Source: Rhizobium sp. R711
Lineage (GTDB): Bacteria > Pseudomonadota > Alphaproteobacteria > Rhizobiales > Rhizobiaceae
Length of the DNA: 64,000 nucleotides
Direction of reading: 5' to 3'
Assembly: GCF_002211365.1 (NCBI RefSeq)
Contig: NZ_LOKZ01000037.1
Location: forward strand, 124,001-188,000
Shown here: positions 27,350 to 37,246 of the stretch, in pieces
Layout of the letters: every line of letters starts with the position of its first letter
How positions within the stretch are numbered: the first letter of the stretch is position 1
The notes under the pieces: model-generated
Told to the model about the DNA's origin: nothing
The model's database searches: none
Seen by the model: only the letters and a program-made list of their open reading frames with translations
Program-made: the position numbers and the translations under genes

Positions 27350-28525
27350 ATGCCTTCCTCCTTTCGACGTCTGCTGACTATTGGCACCCTGGCTCTCGTG
27401 CCGTTCACCGCGGCGATGGCACAGCAGCCAGGCTCTCCCCCTCCCGTTTCTGTCGCCAAACCTGTCGTGCGCGATGTCGTCGACAATGACGAATTCATTG
27501 GCCGCTTCGAACCGGTCGATCAGGTATCCGTGCGCTCGCGTATCGGCGGTTACCTGCAGGAAGTGCACTTCACCGACGGCGCGCTCGTCAAGCAGGGTGA
27601 CCTGCTCTTCGTGATCGACCAAAGGCCGTTCATCACCGCGCTGAACGAAGCGAACGCGGCGCTGGAAGTCGCCAAATCCACGCTCGTCTACGCGGAAGCA
27701 CAGTTCAAGCGGGCCGAGAGCCTTGCGACGAGCGGCAGCCAGTCGATTTCGATCCTTGATGACCGCCGGCGCGAATGGGTCTCGGCGCAGGCGAACGTCC
27801 GCGGCGCGCAAGCGACAGCCGATCGCGCGGCACTCGACCTCGAATATACGAAGATCACAGCTCCGATCAGCGGCCGCATCGACCGCCGGCTGATCTCCGT
27901 TGGTAACCTTGTTCAGGCTGACCAATCGATTCTGACGACCATCGTTTCGGTCGATCCGATCGACTTCTACTTCGACGTCGATGAACGCCGCCTTCTCAAC
28001 TTCGCACAGACGGCCCGCGACCGCGGGGTCGATCTGCAGCAGGGCGGTGGCGGCGTCGAGGTCGAGGTCAAGATCACGGATTCGAACGAAAAGCCGTTCA
28101 AGGGCAAGCTCGACTTCGCTGAAAACCGCATCGACAGCGAGACCGGCACCAAGCGCATACGGGCTCGCTTCGACAATCCGAATTACGTGCTGCAGCCAGG
28201 GCTTTTCGGTCGCGTTTCCGTTGAAGCGTCGAATGTCTACAAGGCGATCCTCGTCCCCGACGAGGCTATCGGCTCGGACCAGAACCAGCGCGTCGTTTAT
28301 GTCGTCGGAGATGATGGAACGGTCACGGCAAAACCGGTCCGTCCGGGTCCACGCCTGTACGGCTATCGTGTCATCCGCGAAGGCATGGACGGCAGCGAGA
28401 CGATCGTCATCAACGGCCTTCTTCGCGCCCGCCCCGGCTCGAAGGTCACGCCGCAGGTGGTCGAGCTCCCGCAAAGCCGCGAGGAGATTGCGCCTGAAGC
28501 CGCCGGCCTGGAGCTCAGCCGATGA
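27350..28525 (+). CDS. RND periplasmic adaptor (AcrA/MexE type)
   Basis: A 391-residue adaptor with a signal peptide (RRLLTIGTLALVPFTAAMA, likely cleaved before QQPG), lipoyl parts VSVRSRIGGYLQEV and TAPISGRIDRRLISVGNLV, a coiled-coil hairpin and C-terminal barrel with LVPDEAIGSDQNQRVVYVV. It overlaps the RND permease by 4 bp (ATGA), so they are translated together. No outer-membrane channel gene follows. Possible control by the divergent MarR protein or by the inverted repeat upstream. Confidence 0.93.
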   Translation: MPSSFRRLLTIGTLALVPFTAAMAQQPGSPPPVSVAKPVVRDVVDNDEFIGRFEPVDQVSVRSRIGGYLQEVHFTDGALVKQGDLLFVIDQRPFITALNEANAALEVAKSTLVYAEAQFKRAESLATSGSQSISILDDRRREWVSAQANVRGAQATADRAALDLEYTKITAPISGRIDRRLISVGNLVQADQSILTTIVSVDPIDFYFDVDERRLLNFAQTARDRGVDLQQGGGGVEVEVKITDSNEKPFKGKLDFAENRIDSETGTKRIRARFDNPNYVLQPGLFGRVSVEASNVYKAILVPDEAIGSDQNQRVVYVVGDDGTVTAKPVRPGPRLYGYRVIREGMDGSETIVINGLLRARPGSKVTPQVVELPQSREEIAPEAAGLELSR

Positions 28526-31500
28526 GATTTGCACACTTCTTCGTCGACCGGCCGATCTTCGCGTCGGTGCTCTCCATTGTGCTGTTGATCGTCGGCGGCA
28601 TCGCTTATTTCCAGCTGCCCGTAGCGCAATACCCGGAGATTGCGCCGCCGACCATAGTTATCCGTACCTCCTATCCCGGCGCTGACGCCGAGACGATCGC
28701 CAACACTGTGGCGACCCCGATCGAGCAGGAGGTCAACGGCGTCGAAGACATGCTTTACATGTCTTCCTATTCTACTGCCGATGGTTCGATGGCACTGACC
28801 GTCACCTTCAAGCTCGGTACGGACCTCGACAAGGCACAAGTGCTTGTCCAGAACCGCGTTGCCATCGCCGAACCACGCCTTCCCGAGGAAGTTCGGCGCA
28901 TCGGCATCACGACGGCGAAGAGTTCGCCCGACCTGATGATGGTCGTGCATCTGCTGTCACCGAACTCTCGGTATGATCAGCTCTACGTCTCCAACTACGC
29001 ACGCACGCGCATCCGCGACACGCTTGTTCGGCTCGATGGCGTTGGCGACGTCATTCTGTTCGGTGAGCGCGAATATTCGCTGCGTATCTGGCTCGATCCG
29101 CAAAAACTGTCGGCCTATGGCATGACCTCCAGCGACGTCGTCGATGCGCTGCGCGAGCAGAACGTGCAGGTCTCCGGCGGCTCCATCGGCGGACCACCGG
29201 CGGCCGGCACCAACGCCTTCCAGTATACGGTGACGACCCAAGGGCGTTTCTCGGATGCAAGACAATTCCGCTACGTCATCGTCAAAGCGACCGCGGAAGG
29301 GCGTCTCGTCCAACTGCAGGATATCGCCCGCATCGAACTCGGCGCCAAGGACTACGTCACAAACAGCTATCTGAACGGCAAACCGGCCGTCGCGCTCGGC
29401 ATTTTCGCGCGTCCCGGCACAAACGCTCTGGCGGCAGCAGCGGAAATCAAGAAGACGATGGAAACCGTCTCTCAGGATTTCCCGCAGGGTCTCAGCTACG
29501 ATATCGTCTACAACCCGACCGAATTCATCGCGGAATCCATCAACGAGGTTTACAAGACCATCGCTGAAGCGGCCATCCTCGTCGCTATCGTCGTTCTTGT
29601 CTTCCTGCAGTCCTGGCGAACGGCGATTATCCCCATTGTCGCTATCCCGGTCTCGCTGATCGGTACTTTCGCCTTCCTGCTTGCCTTCGGCTTCTCGCTC
29701 AACATGCTGACGCTGTTCGGTCTCGTGCTGGCAATCGGCATCGTCGTCGACGACGCGATCGTTGTGGTCGAAAACGTCGAGCGCAATCTGGCAAAGGGAA
29801 TGACGCCGCGAGAGGCCGCGCATGTGACGATGAACGAGGTCGGCACGGCGGTCGTCGCAATCTCGCTCGTGCTGATCGCCGTGTTTGCTCCAACGGCCTT
29901 CATCCCGGGCATATCAGGTCAATTCTATCGTCAGTTCGCGGTGACGATCTCGGTCGCGACAGCGATCTCAGCGCTGAACTCCCTGACCCTGTCGCCAGCC
30001 CTTGCCGCACTGGTGCTGAAGCCCCACGAGGAGCACGAGAAGCATCGCAACCCTATCGCGCGTTTTGGAAGTGCTATCGCGAGCGGGTTTAACAAGGGCT
30101 TCGACGGGCTGAGTGCGGGCTACTCCTGGATTGTGCGACATACCGTGCAGACGGTCGCCGCGCTCTGCGTCGCGCTGCTCATCTTCGCCGGTCTGCTTGG
30201 CGCGACATATTATATGGGTAGGATCGTCCCAAGTGGTTTCGTCCCGGTCATGGATCAGGGCTACGCCATCGTCGTCGTGCAGCTGCCGGATGGTGCAGCG
30301 CTTTCCCGCACCGACGCGGTTATCGAACGCGCATCGGAGATCATCCGCAACACGCCGGGCGTGAAGAATGCGGTGGCCTTCTCGGGCTTCAGTGGCGCGA
30401 CCTTCACCAACGCTTCCAACGCCGGCGTTGTCTTCGCCGCCTTCGACACCTTCGAAAACCGCCTGGAGCACGGCCAGACCGCCACGAAGATCATCGGGCA
30501 GCTCTATGGCAGCCTCCAGGCGATCCAGGAAGCCTTCATCATAGCCATCCCGCCGCCGCCGATCTCCGGTATCGGCAACGCGGGCGGCTTCAAGATGCAG
30601 CTCATGGATCGAGAGAGTTCGGACATGCGCCGCGTTCTCGGTGTTGCCTATCAGCTCATGGGCATGGCGAACCAGACAGAGGGTCTGACCGGCGTCTTTA
30701 CGACGTTCTCCGCCAACAGCCCGCAATACTTCCTCGAGATCGATCGCGACAAGGCGCGCACCCTGAACGTACCGATCTCCAACATATTCGACACGCTGTC
30801 GATCAATCTTGGCACATCCTACGTCAACGATTTCAATGCCTTCGGGCGCGTCTACCAGGTGCGGGCCCAGGCCGACCAGCAATATCGCGTCGAGCGCGAC
30901 GACATCCTCGCGCTCAAAGTAAGATCGGCAACCGGAGCACTTGTCCCGCTTGGCACGCTGGTCGATATCCGCGATACCAGCGGCCCTTCACTCGTCCAGC
31001 ATTACAATATGTACGTGTCCGTACCCGTGCAAGGCAATGCCGCTCCCGGCGTTTCGACGGGCACCGCATTGGACAAGATGGAAGGCCTTGCGAAGCAGAT
31101 AATGCCGGCAGGTACAACCTTCGAGTGGACCGAAATCGCCTTTCAGGAACGGAATACCGGCAACACGGCGATCTACATCTTCGCCCTCTCGGTCGTCTTC
31201 GTGTTCCTGGCACTGTCGGCACAGTATGAAAGCTGGGTCCTGCCGCTCGCCATCATCCTGATCGTTCCCCTGGCGATCCTTGCCGCCTTGATCGGCGTCC
31301 ATCTGCGCGGAATGGACAACAACATCCTGACGCAGATCGGGCTGATCGTGCTGATCGGGCTGGCGGCCAAGAATGCGATCTTGATCGTGGAATTCGCGAG
31401 ACAGGCGCAGGACGAGGGCAAATCGGCGGTCGAGGCCGCAATCGAGGCCAGTCACCTGCGTTTGCGGCCGATCCTGATGACCGCTTTCGCGTTCATCTTC

Positions 31501-31716
31501 GGCGTCGTGCCCCTAATGATCGCGACCGGCCCCGGCGCCGAAATGCGTCAATCGCTCGGGACGGCCGTTTTCTCAGGGATGCTTGGCGTAACGATCTTCG
31601 GTCTGTTCCTGACGCCCGTTTTCTACGTCGTGCTGCGCGCGCGCCGGCGAAAACATGTGGTGCAGGCCGAGACCGCGCCGCCCTCCGAGGAGGCTGCCGC
31701 CGAGACCTCGTCATGA
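28522..31716 (+). CDS. RND multidrug efflux permease (AcrB/HAE1 type)
   Basis: A 1064-residue inner-membrane pump with FFVDRPIFASVLSIVLLIVGG at the start, the proton-relay Asp pair in VVDDAIVVVENVERN near residue 410 and Lys in AAKNAILIVEFARQ near 949. Full length and apparently intact. Its stop codon overlaps the exoZ stop region by 6 bp in convergent orientation: TCATGA at 31711-31716 supplies both stops. It forms a complete inner-membrane pump with the adaptor before it; substrate unknown. Confidence 0.95.
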   Translation: MRFAHFFVDRPIFASVLSIVLLIVGGIAYFQLPVAQYPEIAPPTIVIRTSYPGADAETIANTVATPIEQEVNGVEDMLYMSSYSTADGSMALTVTFKLGTDLDKAQVLVQNRVAIAEPRLPEEVRRIGITTAKSSPDLMMVVHLLSPNSRYDQLYVSNYARTRIRDTLVRLDGVGDVILFGEREYSLRIWLDPQKLSAYGMTSSDVVDALREQNVQVSGGSIGGPPAAGTNAFQYTVTTQGRFSDARQFRYVIVKATAEGRLVQLQDIARIELGAKDYVTNSYLNGKPAVALGIFARPGTNALAAAAEIKKTMETVSQDFPQGLSYDIVYNPTEFIAESINEVYKTIAEAAILVAIVVLVFLQSWRTAIIPIVAIPVSLIGTFAFLLAFGFSLNMLTLFGLVLAIGIVVDDAIVVVENVERNLAKGMTPREAAHVTMNEVGTAVVAISLVLIAVFAPTAFIPGISGQFYRQFAVTISVATAISALNSLTLSPALAALVLKPHEEHEKHRNPIARFGSAIASGFNKGFDGLSAGYSWIVRHTVQTVAALCVALLIFAGLLGATYYMGRIVPSGFVPVMDQGYAIVVVQLPDGAALSRTDAVIERASEIIRNTPGVKNAVAFSGFSGATFTNASNAGVVFAAFDTFENRLEHGQTATKIIGQLYGSLQAIQEAFIIAIPPPPISGIGNAGGFKMQLMDRESSDMRRVLGVAYQLMGMANQTEGLTGVFTTFSANSPQYFLEIDRDKARTLNVPISNIFDTLSINLGTSYVNDFNAFGRVYQVRAQADQQYRVERDDILALKVRSATGALVPLGTLVDIRDTSGPSLVQHYNMYVSVPVQGNAAPGVSTGTALDKMEGLAKQIMPAGTTFEWTEIAFQERNTGNTAIYIFALSVVFVFLALSAQYESWVLPLAIILIVPLAILAALIGVHLRGMDNNILTQIGLIVLIGLAAKNAILIVEFARQAQDEGKSAVEAAIEASHLRLRPILMTAFAFIFGVVPLMIATGPGAEMRQSLGTAVFSGMLGVTIFGLFLTPVFYVVLRARRRKHVVQAETAPPSEEAAAETSS

Positions 31717-32718
31717 AGGGCGCCGCTCGACGGCGCTCTGTTTGAGCAGATCTGAGGAAAGGATCTTACGAAGCGGCTTCTCGACGAGCTCGTAGGCCGC
31801 CGCTCCGAGGATCGTCCCGCCGACAACGGCGATCGCGATCGTCGGTGTTGTCGACAGCCCGACCACGCCGGCAGCCTTGACGATCACGGAGATCGCCAGC
31901 GTGTGCCAAAGGTAGATCGAATAGGATGCATCGCCGAGATAGGTGAGAAGCGGCATACGGCCGATGCTGCCGTCCGCTTCTAGCGATACCATTCCATAGA
32001 CAAGCGCCATGGCGAGCGGCCCGCAAATCGTTTCGTCGAAGTCGGCGCCGATCAGGAAGATCGCGGCAAAGCCGGACAACGATGCGCCGACGCAAGCAAG
32101 CCCCAGGCTGGTGCCTGCGATCCACCGCCGGATCCACAATTCGGCGAGAAAGACGCCTCCGAGAAATTCGAGAATGATCGGCCGCGTATAGGTCTTTAGC
32201 ACTGGCGAGGCGGGCTCGAAGAGAAGGCCGATCAGGAAAAAGCCACCGAAGATCGCCGTCAGATACGCCAGCCGCCAGCGACGCGGCAGGAAAAGCGCCC
32301 CGGCAAACAACACATAGAAGAACATCTCGAAATCGAGCGTCCAACCCTGGACGAGGACCGGCCAGATATCACCGGTGCTCGGCGATTGAGCTGGAATAAA
32401 GAAGAGTGAGGACAGAATATGGGCGCCGGTCAGCTTCAGGTTCGGAAACAGGCCGACCATGGCACCGGCAATCATTACGCTCGTCACCAGCCAGTAGGAC
32501 GGCGCGATGCGCCGAATGCGATCGACCAGGAACCCCTGCGGCGTCATCGGTCGGCGGTCGCTGATGACCCACATGATGAAACCGCTGATGACGAAGAAAA
32601 CGTCGACGCCGGCGGCACCAATGGCGAAATGCTCGCCGGTCCTTTCCGCCGCGTGGAAGACCACAACGGCGAGTGCCGCGAAGGCGCGCAGATATTGGAT
32701 GCCGTAAAGTGTCTTCAT
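31711..32718 (-). CDS. exoZ: Acyltransferase family 3, succinoglycan acetyltransferase ExoZ
   Basis: A 335-residue membrane O-acyltransferase with about 10 helices. The start YGIQYLRAFAALAVVVFHAAERTG contains the conserved active-site His; VDVFFVISGFIMWV is the next family motif, and SYSIYLWHT lies near the C terminus. In Sinorhizobium meliloti exoZ follows exoQ and adds acetyl groups to succinoglycan; the same order exoY-F-Q-Z is kept here. In that species exoB comes next, but here the RND permease gene abuts instead. A GCGCCG/CGGCGC hairpin (31720-31736) lies within its last codons. Confidence 0.9.
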   Translation of the reverse strand: MKTLYGIQYLRAFAALAVVVFHAAERTGEHFAIGAAGVDVFFVISGFIMWVISDRRPMTPQGFLVDRIRRIAPSYWLVTSVMIAGAMVGLFPNLKLTGAHILSSLFFIPAQSPSTGDIWPVLVQGWTLDFEMFFYVLFAGALFLPRRWRLAYLTAIFGGFFLIGLLFEPASPVLKTYTRPIILEFLGGVFLAELWIRRWIAGTSLGLACVGASLSGFAAIFLIGADFDETICGPLAMALVYGMVSLEADGSIGRMPLLTYLGDASYSIYLWHTLAISVIVKAAGVVGLSTTPTIAIAVVGGTILGAAAYELVEKPLRKILSSDLLKQSAVERRPS

Positions 32719-32765
32719 CCGGTTTCCTCGGAAGACCGATCAAGACCGGTCAAAAGTGCATGACG

Positions 32766-34031
32766 TTATTGAGTGATGGGCTCTAGCGACTTCTCAGTTC
32801 GCCATGAACTCACCGCCGGCTGGCGGCGTGCGGTCGCCAGCTTTCCGGCCGCAAAGTAGAAAAGAAACGTCCCAACGTTGTACGGAGTGAGGATATCAAT
32901 CTCGACGAAGGAGCGGATCGTCAGCAGGACCGCGATCGAGAAAAGCAGATAGGATTCGACATTCCTGAAATCCTCGATGACGCGCCGCAAGTGCCCCCAC
33001 AAAATCCGCAGCAGCATTGCCGCCAGGGTGATGACGCCGGCGAGCCCCAGTTCGACTGCCGTTTCGATATAGGTATTGTGGAAGTGGAAGCCGCTCCGCG
33101 ACCCGATAAAAAATTCCTCCCACAGACGCTCCGGCTCGGAGAAGCCCTGGACCCAGTAGGCTTGGTAGCCGATGCCGAAGGCCGGGTTCTGCTTTGCCGC
33201 CTCGATCCCCTGCTGCCAGAGATAGGTGCGTCCGGTCAGCGTGGAGTCCTTTCCGAAGATCCCGAGAACGGCATCGACCGCCCCTAGATAAACACCCGCA
33301 ACGGCGAGAACGATGACCGCGACGCCACCGCCGACGACCAGCAGTTTGCGGTGATCGGGCGTCAGTGCGAGGACGACACGCAGCCCCATCATCAAAGCAA
33401 TCACGACGGCGGTGGTCAGCACGGATGTCGCGGATTGGCAGGCGATGAGGCAGTAAGCAGACAAAAGCCCGACCACGCCGGAGGCCGCCATCCAGAGGCG
33501 CCGCTCACCGAAGATGAAGACAGCCGCGAAGGAGACGATCAGCCCAAGCGACGCATAGAAGCCAAGCTGGTTCTTCGAGGCGAAGGCACCCACGAAACTG
33601 AAGGTGCCGTCCAGCGGATCATACTCGTAGTAGCCGAACAGCAGCGAGTACACGAGAACGATCCCGACGCCCGCGATCATGCCCACCGTCAGGGTTCTGA
33701 CGTCGAGCACGCGTACCGCAATCAGGGCGCAGATGACCTGCGTCAGGTACTGGATGCTGGCTCGCAGGGAAATGCTGGGAACGGCCGACCAGAAGACAGA
33801 CAGGAAGGCGAGCGCCGCGAAGGCATAGATCCAGAAATAGCGACCATGGCTACCGAGGACCTTCTTGTAGTCCACGGCGATCAGCGGCAGCCACAGCGCA
33901 TAGTAAAGCAGGATCGCCACCTGCCCGAACTTGATCGAGTAGGCGAAACAAAAAAGTGACAGCGCCACGGCGGGGATGGCATAGGCCGCATTCCCGCCTG
34001 GCTGAATGAGCACAGATTTTGCGATCCGCAT
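32766..34031 (-). CDS. exoQ: Succinoglycan polymerase ExoQ (Wzy/O-antigen ligase family)
   Basis: A 421-residue polytopic protein with about 11 predicted helices and the large periplasmic loop typical of Wzy-type polymerases (about residues 255-320), including GRTYLWQQGIEAAKQNPAFG and FHFHNTYIETAVELG, which matches the O-antigen ligase domain. It would polymerise lipid-linked octasaccharide repeats in the periplasm. It starts 10 bp after the exoF stop with GAGG upstream, so exoF and exoQ are cotranscribed. Confidence 0.92.
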   Translation of the reverse strand: MRIAKSVLIQPGGNAAYAIPAVALSLFCFAYSIKFGQVAILLYYALWLPLIAVDYKKVLGSHGRYFWIYAFAALAFLSVFWSAVPSISLRASIQYLTQVICALIAVRVLDVRTLTVGMIAGVGIVLVYSLLFGYYEYDPLDGTFSFVGAFASKNQLGFYASLGLIVSFAAVFIFGERRLWMAASGVVGLLSAYCLIACQSATSVLTTAVVIALMMGLRVVLALTPDHRKLLVVGGGVAVIVLAVAGVYLGAVDAVLGIFGKDSTLTGRTYLWQQGIEAAKQNPAFGIGYQAYWVQGFSEPERLWEEFFIGSRSGFHFHNTYIETAVELGLAGVITLAAMLLRILWGHLRRVIEDFRNVESYLLFSIAVLLTIRSFVEIDILTPYNVGTFLFYFAAGKLATARRQPAVSSWRTEKSLEPITQ

Positions 34032-34041
34032 TGCGGCCTCG

Positions 34042-35313
34042 TTATCTCATCGCCAATCCGGCAGTGACCTTGATCAAGTCGCCGGGCTGGAGTGCGGTAT
34101 TTTCTTGAACCGGAATCTCCTTCGCCTTGCCGTCAACTTCGCGGACGATCGAATAGGCGATGCTCGCGGCCCCGGTGCTCGTGTCAAAGCGGGCAGCATC
34201 AGTCGACTGCGTCAACGCCTCCGCCATCAGCGAGTTGCTGGTTTCGAGCTTGAGATTGAGTTCATCGAGTTGAGCCTCGGCATTCTGAAGTTCCTGGGCA
34301 AGCTGCGCATCCCAGTCGTTCCGAAGCGTGATCTCGTCCTGATTGGCCTTGCTGATGTCCTGCTTGGCCTTCAGCGAATTCGTATCGATATCGAGGAGCG
34401 TCGCCTCGGTATCCGCGGCCCGCTGCTCAGCGGCCATCTTGCGGTTGCTGAGCGCCAGCCCTCTCTCGGCGAGATCCTCGACCTTGTCGCGATCCTCAGT
34501 TGCCAATTGCAGCTGACGGGTCTGAGTGTCGGTCTTCTTGGCAAGCGTCTCGACCTCGCTTTGAAGCAGTTGCTTGAGATCTGCGAGCGCCTGAAGCTGC
34601 AGCGTCAAGCGTTTCTTGCGGGTGTTCATGAGAGCCGTTTCGCTGTCAAGCAGAGGCTTCGCCTCCGGTTTGTCCTGAAGCTCCTTCGGCATTTCGATCG
34701 TATCCTGATTCGCGATCTCAGCGCGCAACCGCGCCTCCTTCACCAACAGGCGCGCCCGGTCGGCCATGTAGACGACCGCGTCACCCTTGGCGTTGATGAA
34801 GTCGCGGGCGAACCGTTGACCGGCGTCCGCGCGGCGCAGACCGCCGGCAAGACTCACGGCCTTAACGATCGTGAGATTGGGCGCAAACGGATATTCGCCG
34901 GGCTTTTCAACGTCACCGGACAGATAGACCGGCCGGAATTCCGAAAGTTCCACCGAGGCAGACGGTCGGTCCTTCAAGGCAAATTGCTTCTGCAGAGCCG
35001 AGCCGATCTCCTGGGCGATCGCATCCGTCGTTTTGCCGGATGCAGGCAAATCACCGACGAAAGGCAGGGAAATGCTTCCTGAGGGCCCGACGGTGTAGTC
35101 CCCACTGACGACCGACCAGTCGCGGATGCTGCCATCCGCGGTCTGCCATTCGGCCACCCGGATCTTCAGCTTGTCCATAATACCGAGACGGTAGTCGTCG
35201 GCAGCGGCAAGCGATGACGAAGCCAGAAAAGCACCAAGTCCGGCTGCGATAACCACACCGGATCTTAGCGTGCGACGTCTTCCGGCCTTGCCGTCAAGAA
35301 AGCGTTTTTCCAT
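34042..35313 (-). CDS. exoF: Outer-membrane/periplasmic polysaccharide export protein ExoF
   Basis: A 423-residue protein with a signal peptide (SGVVIAAGLGAFLASSSLAAA), then a Poly_export domain (DDYRLGIMDKLKIRVAEW to VYLSGDVEKPGEYPF), then a SLBB-type region and a long coiled coil (about residues 200-345, rich in Gln, Leu and Glu). No lipobox is obvious. It is related to Wza-type export channels and acts with ExoP and ExoQ. GGGGAAGG precedes the ATG. Downstream of exoY by 75 bp. Confidence 0.92.
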   Translation of the reverse strand: MEKRFLDGKAGRRRTLRSGVVIAAGLGAFLASSSLAAADDYRLGIMDKLKIRVAEWQTADGSIRDWSVVSGDYTVGPSGSISLPFVGDLPASGKTTDAIAQEIGSALQKQFALKDRPSASVELSEFRPVYLSGDVEKPGEYPFAPNLTIVKAVSLAGGLRRADAGQRFARDFINAKGDAVVYMADRARLLVKEARLRAEIANQDTIEMPKELQDKPEAKPLLDSETALMNTRKKRLTLQLQALADLKQLLQSEVETLAKKTDTQTRQLQLATEDRDKVEDLAERGLALSNRKMAAEQRAADTEATLLDIDTNSLKAKQDISKANQDEITLRNDWDAQLAQELQNAEAQLDELNLKLETSNSLMAEALTQSTDAARFDTSTGAASIAYSIVREVDGKAKEIPVQENTALQPGDLIKVTAGLAMR

Positions 35314-35388
35314 GAACCTTCCCCGTATTTCGGCACGACAAGCCGCAAGGCGTTGCCGCGCAGTACTGTTTGGATTTTGAGATGCGGC

Positions 35389-36069
35389 TTAGTAGCTGCC
35401 GCGTTGAGCGCATACTGCCGGGATTGTGCGTGCGATGATCACGACATCCCGAACCAACGACCAGTTTTCGACATAGTGCGTGTCGAAAGCGACGCGGGTT
35501 GCGTAAGAAACGTCATTGCGTCCGCTGATCTGCCAGAGGCCCGTCAGGCCAGGGCGGGATTGCAGATAATAGACGGCCGCGTTTTCGTACATTTCGAGTT
35601 CGTCTCGAACGACTGGACGCGGACCGACGACGCTCATTTCGCCGCGGATGATATTGAAGAGCTGGGGCAGCTCATCAAGGCTCAATTTGCGTAGAACAGC
35701 ACCGACCGCAGTGACCCGGGGGTCGTCTTGCAGCTTGCGTGTTGCACGCCACTCTTCCATCGCCTTCGGATTGTTGCGCAGGTGCTCCTGCAGAACCTTG
35801 TCACCATTGGTGACCATTGTCCGAAACTTCAGGCAACCGAACTCCTGGCCATTGTGGCCGATGCGGCGATGCCCGTAAAAGATCGGCCCCCTGTCGGAGA
35901 GCTTCACTAGCAACATCACCATCAAAAAAAGCGGGCTCAGAAAGATGAGCCCGAGGCAGGCGGCGGACACATCGAATGCCCGTTTCGCGATCCCGCCAGT
36001 CGGCGGAAACACGCTCTGATGAACTGCGCCATAAAATGGCGAACTGTCCGATCTCGTCGCAGACTTCAT
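35389..36069 (-). CDS. exoY: Undecaprenyl-phosphate galactosyltransferase ExoY
   Basis: Starts succinoglycan synthesis by moving galactose-1-phosphate from UDP-galactose to the lipid carrier. The 226-residue protein has the family pattern: N-terminal KRAFDVSAACLGLIFLSP helix, GPIFYGHRRIGHNG, CLKFRTM, SLDELPQLFNIIRGEMSVVGPRP and the GLTGLWQISGR segment. GGAG lies before the ATG at 36069. First gene of the leftward exoY-F-Q-Z unit, facing a long AT-rich control region shared with exoX. Confidence 0.95.
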   Translation of the reverse strand: MKSATRSDSSPFYGAVHQSVFPPTGGIAKRAFDVSAACLGLIFLSPLFLMVMLLVKLSDRGPIFYGHRRIGHNGQEFGCLKFRTMVTNGDKVLQEHLRNNPKAMEEWRATRKLQDDPRVTAVGAVLRKLSLDELPQLFNIIRGEMSVVGPRPVVRDELEMYENAAVYYLQSRPGLTGLWQISGRNDVSYATRVAFDTHYVENWSLVRDVVIIARTIPAVCAQRGSY

Positions 36070-36842
36070 AGAGGTAACTCCACTTATGTTTGCCGTTTGG
36101 TCGGGTAGGCTCAGGCGCTTAGCTAGCCCTGACGAATTCGAAGTGTATGAGGTGATTTTGTTTTTTTAAGCCACAATTTTAAGACTGGGGCTTTACGATG
36201 GGTTTTTGCGGCCGCCGTTCAACTTTTTTGTTTTTAAGGTTCTGCTGAAACAGCTATACAATTCTTTGGCGATGCCGAAATAATCTCCGCGTGTATCAAT
36301 AAAAGTCTCGGGCATTGCTGTGTGGGCCAAAGATACTGAAGTCTAGGTCGTTCGGGCCCGGTACTGGCAATTGATGGTTTGCATTCGCGGCTTCTGGGAA
36401 AGCCCCGGTTTCTATTTGCCGCAGAGCTTGCTTATTGCATCGCACCATACATTTTGCACTGCACCAGCTAAACGTTTGAAATTAAAACTTTGTAATAAAA
36501 GTTGAACAAAAAACCATCCTGACCCGCTCGGTACGGTCGACATTGTGGCACTAATAGTAACTTGTATTGCCAAATTGCGCACAACCAGAGATGCGCCTAA
36601 TAATTTTTAATCATCTTTGCCAAAAGCAGCCAAGCAGCGGCAGCACGTGGCATTTTTACCAATAGCCGGAAGAAACCTTTAAGATCGTCGCTGTACTACC
36701 CATCTCGCAGACGCAAAAAACGTCTCCAGAGCTTCAGTTGAAACAGGAAGTCCTGTAAAACATTATCCTAGGAAGGATCCTGATGGCGGTTTCGTCTTCA
36801 ACGATTGTTTGTTGAACGAAGCTCCGATGGAGGAGGCAACAG
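36070..36842. promoter_or_regulatory. 773-bp AT-rich control region between exoY and exoX
   Basis: No gene is seen. The stretch has many T- and A-tracts and is far richer in AT than the genes around it. GTTCAACTTTT (36217-36227) recurs inverted as AAAAGTTGAAC (36497-36507), and a short AGACG/CGTCT hairpin with an A-rich loop sits at 36709-36725. In Sinorhizobium the exoY upstream region is a target of MucR and ChvI; AT-rich tracts fit MucR/Ros-type binding. Specific sites are inference. Confidence 0.6.
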
Positions 36843-37109
36843 ATGTATGCACCTCGCGTTATCTTCAGCATGCTCGGCGCGCTGGCCGTATTTGCTGTGG
36901 CAACGTATTGGCTGAGCGGTTCCCTCGCCGGCACCGCGATCAAGACCGCGATTTGCGCCGTCCTGCTCCAGGCCGGCTACTTCGGTGGCGTGCTTTACCT
37001 TGTCTGGAAAGAATCGAAGAGCCGTACGATTCGTCCCGCAGTGAAGCGCGAAGAAACGGAAAAGCTGCCCGTGACGCCCTTCAAGGGCTCTGAACCGTTC
37101 AACCGCTAA
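36843..37109 (+). CDS. exoX: Exopolysaccharide repressor ExoX
   Basis: An 88-residue inner-membrane protein with two hydrophobic segments (VIFSMLGALAVFAVATYWL and IKTAICAVLLQAGYFGGVLYL) and a basic, polar tail. It starts MYAPRV, as in rhizobial ExoX proteins, which lower succinoglycan output post-translationally through ExoY; the ExoX/ExoY ratio matters. GGAGGAGG lies just before the ATG. Its place beside exoY matches Sinorhizobium meliloti. Confidence 0.88.
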   Translation: MYAPRVIFSMLGALAVFAVATYWLSGSLAGTAIKTAICAVLLQAGYFGGVLYLVWKESKSRTIRPAVKREETEKLPVTPFKGSEPFNR

Positions 37110-37246
37110 GCATCGCGATTCGAACCACGGTCGTGCCTCTCCGGCATGGTGAGTGTCGGCGCCCGTAACATCATTTGAACGGCCACCCGTTGTCCGCCAC
37201 ATTTTGACGTCTTAGTTGTTGGAGCGAAAAACAACGGAGGCTACGC

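Noticed and set aside
27182..28534. A 450-codon minus-strand open frame
   Set aside because: It mirrors the RND adaptor gene, whose signal peptide, lipoyl motifs and ribosome site support the plus strand.
36734..36943. A 69-codon minus-strand open frame near exoX
   Set aside because: It overlaps the strong ribosome site and start of exoX and has no recognisable feature.
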